From JAGVLN01 sp964515755 (GTDB lineage: Bacteria > Pseudomonadota > Alphaproteobacteria > Rickettsiales > JABSSG01): a stretch of 11,804 nt of DNA. The stretch lies in the NCBI GenBank assembly GCA_964515755.1, contig CAZEVK010000037.1, positions 1-11,804 on the forward strand, read 5' to 3'. A program made the position numbers and the translations under genes. Under the pieces are notes generated by a model. It was given only the letters and a program-made list of their open reading frames with translations. It had not been told where the DNA came from and searched no databases. Positions 7,664 through 11,804 of this stretch are shown here, in pieces (within the stretch, counting starts at the first letter, position 1; each line of letters opens with the position of its first letter).

Positions 7664-9343
7664 CTACTTAATAATTATTTCCCATTGCTTATTATTGAGA
7701 TCTAACTTACAAAGTCCTTTTATATTGTGTTTCTTAGCGTAGTTTAATATACGTTCATCATAGTCAGGATTGTTTGGGTAACCAAAATCCCAGTCTGGAT
7801 AAGAAAAAGAGGCAACACCGTTAATTGTAGGAATTTTAGTATTTTGTGCGACAAACATAGCAGTGACATTATGCGCATAATAATTGTATATCCAATCATG
7901 CTCACCATCTTCTTTCCAACCAGAAACATAGAACGCTTTGCATTCTTTAAAAGGAGCTATAGGAAAATTAATGCGAGTGAGTTCTACTTTTCTATCTAAA
8001 TTCATTATTGGTTTATTTAGCTCTTCCGCAATAAGAAGTATTACAATTATTATGATTATAGGCAATCTAAAGTGTTTGGTTGATAAATATTTTATAGCAA
8101 TAATGATTAAAGGAAGTGCTAAGAAAAGCTGATAGATGGCAACCACGTTTAGAGCCTTAGCGCCAGGAAATAGATAATATATAAAAAACCATGCACTATA
8201 TCCTGCAAAGTTTAAAGTCAGAAACCAGGTAAAAAGAGTTGCTATAACTATGGACTTAAAAACAACTTCTGGAATTGTTTTACATTGCTTCTTTAAAATA
8301 TTTATACATCCGCATGCAAAAAGCAAAAATAATATAATAGGAAATCCTGTATTATAATACTCTCCATTAGGCGTATATTTAGAAATAAAGAAAGATAAAA
8401 TATAATTGTAAAAGCGACCAAATAAAATATTATCGTAGCCAACCTGGAGAATGCCCTCAATAGGTATTGTATTATTAACTACAGTCTTATATAAGCGAGT
8501 GCCAACCTCAAGACTTTTTGATAGAAATGCGTAGAGAAACGGAGATAGACACACTATTGAAGATACTATAACTAAAATAACATAACCATACATAGTCATA
8601 AATCTAGCTTTAATTAGAGTAATGTTAGACTTACCACATATCATTAGAGTTATCACAATAAAAGTAGTAAAGAAAAATACAAAAAACCATGCCATATAGA
8701 AACATGTTAAACACCACGCTCCGTAAAGTATTGAGGCTATGATACCATACTTAACAAAGTCACGTGTATTTCCATTAAAAAAAGCGTTAATGGTATTCCA
8801 AAGAAATAATAGCAGTATAGGTGCAAAAGAAATAGTTTCTAACTGTATTCTTTGTGAATGTATAGTTATACCATTACTTATGGTAAAAAGAATTGCTCCA
8901 AGCAAGGACCAATAAAATGTGTAAGAGAAAACTTTTCTAAATAGTAAATAAACGCCTACAAATCCAAGAATTTTAAGTACCCAAGAAGTCATATGAACTG
9001 AAAGAAAGGGATCAAAAGAAAGTAATCTTAATGGGTAGTATATAAGACTAATTAAAAAATATGCGTCAGTCTGAGCTATAGTTTTTTTATAAGGGAAATA
9101 ATAATTTACTTCTAACCAATTTGCTTCTCCAGAAAAAACATGAAACCAATGTTCAAGGATTACTGTAACTATTACAGCATCATATCTATCTCCTGGGAGC
9201 ATTGAAAAATTATCTAACAACTGGTATCTACTTAGCCAGATAATACAAAGTATTATAGATATACTAAAACAAAGTGCTTTTTGAATATTACCGGAATTTC
9301 TAAGTGCATTCAGGTATGATAATTTCTTATTTCTTCTAACCAT
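7664..9343 (-). CDS. Polytopic membrane protein, GT-C-like glycosyltransferase
   Basis: This 559-residue inner-membrane protein has no gene name I can give. After a basic N-terminus, a first helix at about 22-38 leads to an acidic loop, GDRYDAVIVTVILEH (51-65), then WLEVNYYFPYKK and QTDAYFL (about 76-97). Roughly ten hydrophobic segments follow to about 440. A soluble C-terminal region (about 445-559) contains IPTINGVASFSYPDW and IKGLCKLDL. From memory, the GD-x-x-D-x8-LEH loop, the FYP and TDAYF segment and the PTING tail recur in uncharacterised bacterial membrane proteins with GT-C/YfhO-like topology. In GT-C enzymes, acidic residues of the first outer loop are catalytic, which suggests Asp52, Asp55 or Glu64 here. 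It would transfer a sugar from a polyprenyl-phosphate carrier outside the cytoplasm. The start at 9343 lacks a clear Shine-Dalgarno. It is the last gene of the minus-strand set, 38 bases after the SMR gene. Confidence 0.75.
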   Translation of the reverse strand: MVRRNKKLSYLNALRNSGNIQKALCFSISIILCIIWLSRYQLLDNFSMLPGDRYDAVIVTVILEHWFHVFSGEANWLEVNYYFPYKKTIAQTDAYFLISLIYYPLRLLSFDPFLSVHMTSWVLKILGFVGVYLLFRKVFSYTFYWSLLGAILFTISNGITIHSQRIQLETISFAPILLLFLWNTINAFFNGNTRDFVKYGIIASILYGAWCLTCFYMAWFFVFFFTTFIVITLMICGKSNITLIKARFMTMYGYVILVIVSSIVCLSPFLYAFLSKSLEVGTRLYKTVVNNTIPIEGILQVGYDNILFGRFYNYILSFFISKYTPNGEYYNTGFPIILFLLFACGCINILKKQCKTIPEVVFKSIVIATLFTWFLTLNFAGYSAWFFIYYLFPGAKALNVVAIYQLFLALPLIIIAIKYLSTKHFRLPIIIIIVILLIAEELNKPIMNLDRKVELTRINFPIAPFKECKAFYVSGWKEDGEHDWIYNYYAHNVTAMFVAQNTKIPTINGVASFSYPDWDFGYPNNPDYDERILNYAKKHNIKGLCKLDLNNKQWEIIIK

Positions 9344-9381
9344 AGCATTCGATAAATTTATTAATCAGTATAATAAGAAAA

Positions 9382-9720
9382 TCATGACTTAATTATAATG
9401 AATATACCGGCTAATATCATAAACATACCAAGAAAATATTGCGATTGGAATCTTTCTCCAAAAAACAGATAACTACCGATTGGAACAAAAATAAAGGCAA
9501 GCGCCATAAAGGGATATACTCGACCAAGCTCAATTTTCTGCAAAACCCAAACCCACAGAATACTAGTGAGCCCATATAAACCAAAAGCCATAATAAGAAT
9601 TGAGATTGTATTAAGATCAAATAAGCTTCCAGTATTTTGTAATGAAGCAGCAGCTAATTTGAATAAAATTTGACCTACAGCAATACCAAAAACACAAATA
9701 ATTGCAATTATATAAATCAT
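9382..9720 (-). CDS. SMR-fold membrane protein, ArnE/ArnF-like lipid-sugar flippase candidate
   Basis: This 112-residue protein is built of four hydrophobic helices (about 2-24, 38-60, 68-87 and 95-111), the size and layout of the small multidrug resistance fold. AVGQILFK (14-21), LWVWVLQKIELGRVYPFMAL (55-74) and the GIFIII end resemble ArnE/ArnF, the proposed flippase subunits for undecaprenyl-phosphate-aminoarabinose. The helix-1 glutamate needed by drug-exporting SMR proteins (Glu14 of EmrE) aligns with Ile13, so drug-proton antiport is unlikely. It lies between a polyprenyl-phosphate glycosyltransferase (11 bases upstream) and a GT-C-like enzyme (38 bases downstream). A role in moving the lipid-linked sugar across the inner membrane is the natural inference. 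It probably works as a dimer. It ends with TGA, while the other genes whose stops are seen end with TAA or TAG. Confidence 0.85.
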   Translation of the reverse strand: MIYIIAIICVFGIAVGQILFKLAAASLQNTGSLFDLNTISILIMAFGLYGLTSILWVWVLQKIELGRVYPFMALAFIFVPIGSYLFFGERFQSQYFLGMFMILAGIFIIIKS

Positions 9721-9729
9721 AAAATATGT

Positions 9730-9734
9730 TCCTA
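9730..9734 (-). promoter_or_regulatory. Ribosome binding site of the SMR gene, overlapping the upstream stop codon
   Basis: On the minus strand TAGGA lies 9 bases before the ATG at 9720. Its first three bases are the TAG stop of the glycosyltransferase gene, so termination of one gene and initiation of the next occur in the same footprint. This argues for coupled translation. Confidence 0.5.
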
Positions 9735-10709
9735 ATTAGATTGATATAATGTTTTTTTATGATGCAATGGTATTCTAGGTACAGAAGAAATATCGTATCC
9801 AACAAAAGCCAATAAGAACTGCACTCCCAAGATTACTAAAAGAGATGAAAGCATTATAACGCCATTAGGTGTTTGAGTTTCAGATTGTATGGAACTTATC
9901 CAATTAAAAGCACCATATGTAGTTCCATATATTAACATAAACATACCTACGGGAAGTTCAATTGAGGCAAGAGACATATCTCTAAGATAATAGTTATAAA
10001 AAACTCTTTTTGAGAAATTTTTTATATGTTTAATAAAGAATTTCCATATAACTTTTGAAATTTTTAAATTGCTTATTTCAGCATCATACTTTGCATCCAT
10101 TGGAATATCTAGAACAACAGCACGCAAAATGTTAAGATGGAAAAGCATGTCAGTTTCAAAAAAATAACAGTTACTTATTTTGTTAAAAGGAAGCTTACTA
10201 GCTACATCAGCATGGATGGCTGTGTATCCATTCGTTGGATCAAATATATTCCAGTAACCAGAAGAAAATTTAGTTATAAACGATAGTAAGGCGTTGCCAA
10301 GTAAACGTAATTTAGGCATCGTATTAATCTTCTCAAGGTTAAAAAATCGATTACCTTTAGTGTAATCGGCTTTATTAGCTACAATTGGATTAACGAAATG
10401 TAAAAGTAGTCGAGGATCCATCTGATTATCACCATCTATCTTGACTATAATATCCATACTATCTTTAATTGCTTCTTTATATCCTCTTATTACAGCGCCG
10501 CCAACTCCCTGATTTTCTGAGCTTTTAATTACAACTATACGTTTATCCACGCAATGACTTTTAACAAAAGCTCCTGTTCCATCGGGACAACAATCATCTA
10601 CAATATAAATTTTACATACTTCTGAACCAATTTGATTTATAACTTTCATAATATGATTTTTAACTTTATAGCTAGGAATTACGACAGCAATCTTTAAATT
10701 CTCAGTCAT
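9732..10709 (-). CDS. Family 2 glycosyltransferase, polyprenyl-phosphate sugar synthase type
   Basis: This 325-residue GT-A fold enzyme probably moves a sugar from a nucleotide donor to polyprenyl phosphate on the cytoplasmic face. The N-terminal nucleotide site reads VVIPSYK (9-15) and IVDDCCPDGT (36-45). KIDGDNQMDP (90-99) holds the metal-binding D-x-D at Asp92 and Asp94. KGNRFF (118-123), FDPTNGYTAI (156-165) and FFETDML (183-189) complete the DPM1/GtrB/ArnC-like pattern. Two C-terminal hydrophobic segments, about 250-270 and 285-305, would anchor it in the membrane, as in GtrB and ArnC. AGGA at 10721-10724 precedes the ATG by 11 bases. It heads the three-gene unit with the SMR protein and the GT-C-like enzyme. 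The sugar is unknown. GDP-mannose is a candidate because manC lies upstream, but UDP-sugars are equally possible. Confidence 0.9.
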   Translation of the reverse strand: MTENLKIAVVIPSYKVKNHIMKVINQIGSEVCKIYIVDDCCPDGTGAFVKSHCVDKRIVVIKSSENQGVGGAVIRGYKEAIKDSMDIIVKIDGDNQMDPRLLLHFVNPIVANKADYTKGNRFFNLEKINTMPKLRLLGNALLSFITKFSSGYWNIFDPTNGYTAIHADVASKLPFNKISNCYFFETDMLFHLNILRAVVLDIPMDAKYDAEISNLKISKVIWKFFIKHIKNFSKRVFYNYYLRDMSLASIELPVGMFMLIYGTTYGAFNWISSIQSETQTPNGVIMLSSLLVILGVQFLLAFVGYDISSVPRIPLHHKKTLYQSN

Positions 10710-10731
10710 ATTTAAAGTAATCCTATATTAA

Positions 10732-10749
10732 ATCTTAACGTATCTTAAC
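10732..10749 (-). repeat. Tandem direct repeat GTTAAGAT-AC-GTTAAGAT upstream of the glycosyltransferase
   Basis: Two identical 8-mers (plus strand ATCTTAAC at 10732-10739 and 10742-10749) are separated by 2 bases, a 10-bp period or about one helical turn. They lie 22 to 40 bases before the glycosyltransferase ATG. Tandem half-sites one turn apart are typical of response-regulator operators, but the DNA here is very AT-rich and chance is possible. Confidence 0.4.
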
Positions 10750-10809
10750 TTATTATTATGTAGTTTTGTATAATAATTAAACTATAAATAATTTATTAAT
10801 TAAATATTC

Positions 10810-10838
10810 ATACTATTTGTATTTAAAAAGTATCGCAA
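10810..10838 (-). promoter_or_regulatory. Possible sigma70-type promoter for the glycosyltransferase operon (weak)
   Basis: On the minus strand TTGCGA (10838-10833) is followed, after a 17-base spacer, by TAGTAT (10815-10810). Each box matches 4 of 6 consensus bases. Transcription would begin near 10803 and give a leader of about 95 bases. In DNA this AT-rich, such matches are easy to find. Confidence 0.2.
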
Positions 10839-10896
10839 GTTAAAATATTTGTATATTTCATATGAACTAAAACACTTAGAAAAGCTAGAGTTGTAT

Positions 10897-10905
10897 ATTA
10901 TAACA
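10897..10905 (-). promoter_or_regulatory. Possible extended -10 promoter element
   Basis: The minus strand reads TGTTATAAT, a perfect TGnTATAAT extended -10, about 20 bases after the manC stop. No good -35 box is visible upstream, but extended -10 promoters can work without one. It would drive the glycosyltransferase, SMR and GT-C genes with a leader of about 180 bases. It overlaps an inverted repeat, CAATTT-TT-AAATTG, at 10904-10917. Confidence 0.3.
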
Positions 10906-10924
10906 ATTTTTAAATTGCACTTTG

Positions 10925-11804
10925 TTAGTTACTAGACACTCTACCATACTTATCTTCTAATCTTACAATATCATCTTCTTCTAGATATGTGCCAATTTGT
11001 ACCTCGACTATTTCAAGGGGGTCACTGCCAATATTTTCTAGTCTGTGAATTGTACCAGTTGGTATATAAGTAGATTGTTCTTTTTCTAAAATAAAGGTTT
11101 TATCTCCGCGTGTTACCATCGCCTTGCCACTAGTTACTACCCAATGCTCAGAACGTTTATTATGATATTGCAGTGAAATTTTACTTCCAGGATAAATATG
11201 AAGCTTTTTTACTTTATAAGAATCATAGGTTAGTATATTTTGATAATATCCCCATGGACGGTAATATACAAGGGTTGTGTTGACTATAGGATTGTTTTGT
11301 TTTTTGAAATCATTAACTATATTTTTTACTGCTTCACTATCATCTTTATTTATGACTAACACAGCATCTTTGGTAGTTATTATGCATAAATTCTCTACAC
11401 CATATGTTATAGTAGACATCTCCGGTTGTGAATAAATTAGACAATTGGTGGTTTGATATGGATAATTTTTACCAAAACTATAATTCTGATCTTGATCTTT
11501 AGTACTGTGATCATATAAAGACTTCCAACTACCGATATCGCTCCAATTTAGATCCATGGAAATTGTTACTGCATTGGAAGTGTGTTCAAATATGGCGTAG
11601 TCTATTGAAATATTTTCGCACGAATCGAAAATTTCTTTTGGAATCTCAAGAAAGTTATAGCTAATTATTGCTAATTCAATAGATTTTAAGCAACAGTCAA
11701 AAATTGTAGGATAAAACTTTTTAAGTTCTTGCAGATAAGATTCTGCTTCAAACATAAAAATACCACTATTCCATTTAGCATGTTTTTTAATTAAATCTTC
11801 AGCT
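10925..11804 (-). CDS. manC: Mannose-1-phosphate guanylyltransferase / mannose-6-phosphate isomerase, C-terminal part (partial)
   Basis: This bifunctional ManC/CpsB-type enzyme makes GDP-mannose. The frame is open to the right edge: reading past the internal Met at 11755 gives AEDLIKKHAKWNSGIFMFEA, and WNSGIF is a hallmark of the family. About 292 residues are visible of the usual 470 or so; the N-terminal nucleotide-binding part is outside. Numbering from the first visible codon, SIDYAIFE (66-73) and WSDIGSW (87-93) close the pyrophosphorylase domain. A linking region with TTKDAVLVINK follows. The cupin isomerase domain starts at RPWGYY (about 182) and has SLQYHNKRSEHW, with probable metal ligands Gln212, His214, Glu219 and later His253. 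STYIPTGTIHRLEN and EEDDIVRLEDKYGR complete it. The common HHHR of this motif reads HNKR. GDP-mannose may feed the glycosyltransferase downstream. Confidence 0.95.
   Translation of the reverse strand, partial: AEDLIKKHAKWNSGIFMFEAESYLQELKKFYPTIFDCCLKSIELAIISYNFLEIPKEIFDSCENISIDYAIFEHTSNAVTISMDLNWSDIGSWKSLYDHSTKDQDQNYSFGKNYPYQTTNCLIYSQPEMSTITYGVENLCIITTKDAVLVINKDDSEAVKNIVNDFKKQNNPIVNTTLVYYRPWGYYQNILTYDSYKVKKLHIYPGSKISLQYHNKRSEHWVVTSGKAMVTRGDKTFILEKEQSTYIPTGTIHRLENIGSDPLEIVEVQIGTYLEEDDIVRLEDKYGRVSSN

Larger units (their letters stand above)
10710..10924. other. Extremely AT-rich intergenic spacer between manC and the glycosyltransferase
   Basis: This is the largest gap in the window (215 bp). 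By direct count, 30 of 180 bases in 10741-10920 are G or C (about 17%), and 16 of 120 in 10741-10860 (about 13%). It contains the tandem repeat, the two promoter candidates, a 10-bp palindrome TTCATATGAA at 10857-10866 and a palindromic TTAATTAA at 10796-10803. I see no coding frame or RNA gene in it. Confidence 0.6.

Noticed and set aside
7938..8132. A 64-codon plus-strand frame with hydrophobic residues
   Set aside because: It is antisense to the GT-C-like gene, and its hydrophobicity mirrors the transmembrane codons on the other strand. It has no supporting motif.
9382..9720. Calling the small membrane protein a multidrug efflux pump
   Set aside because: The helix-1 glutamate required for drug-proton antiport in EmrE-type proteins is replaced by isoleucine, and the neighbours point to lipid-linked sugar transport.
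10732..10749. A CtrA site or PmrA box at the tandem TTAA repeat
   Set aside because: Both consensus sites need 7 bases between the TTAA cores, and here there are 6. The repeat is reported only as an unassigned direct repeat.
10774..10804. Repeated TAATTAAA words in the spacer as a possible repeat array
   Set aside because: Only two copies 23 bp apart in DNA of about 13% GC, which is expected by chance. There is no CRISPR-like spacing or unit.
10904..10917. CAATTT-TT-AAATTG inverted repeat as the manC terminator
   Set aside because: The stem is 6 bp and nearly all AT with a 2-base loop, and no T tract follows on the minus strand. It more likely forms part of the promoter-like region.

Overview
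The window is AT-rich on both strands and has two blocks that face each other. The left block is a tightly packed plus-strand TCA-cycle operon: the last codons of a probable malate dehydrogenase gene (mdh), then sucC, sucD, sucA, sucB and lpdA, with gaps of 0 to 13 bases. The order mdh-sucCD-sucAB-lpd is typical of Alphaproteobacteria. With the low GC and the protein flavour, it suggests an AT-rich alphaproteobacterium, possibly a host-associated Rickettsiales or Holosporales relative. That placement is an inference, not something the sequence proves.

The operon encodes the chain from 2-oxoglutarate to succinate. SucA (E1o), SucB (E2o) and Lpd (E3) form the 2-oxoglutarate dehydrogenase complex, which makes succinyl-CoA and NADH. 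SucC and SucD then convert succinyl-CoA to succinate with nucleoside triphosphate formation. Every catalytic signature I looked for is present, so the pathway looks intact.

The right block is on the minus strand and concerns envelope glycans. In transcription order it holds the C-terminal part of manC (mannose-1-phosphate guanylyltransferase / mannose-6-phosphate isomerase, running off the right edge) and a 215-bp, extremely AT-rich spacer. These are followed by a family 2 glycosyltransferase of the polyprenyl-phosphate type, a four-helix SMR-fold protein resembling ArnE/ArnF, and a 559-residue polytopic membrane protein resembling GT-C glycosyltransferases. The last three look like one unit: load a sugar onto a polyprenyl-phosphate carrier, flip the carrier, then transfer the sugar to an acceptor on the outer face of the inner membrane. 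This is the logic of ArnC-ArnEF-ArnT and GtrB-GtrA-GtrC, but with a different final enzyme. It is the most interesting content of the window.

The lpdA gene and the membrane glycosyltransferase gene converge on a 153-bp gap that contains only a weak AT hairpin. I saw no tRNA, rRNA, CRISPR array, insertion sequence or other mobile element. No stretch longer than about 215 bases lacks a gene.
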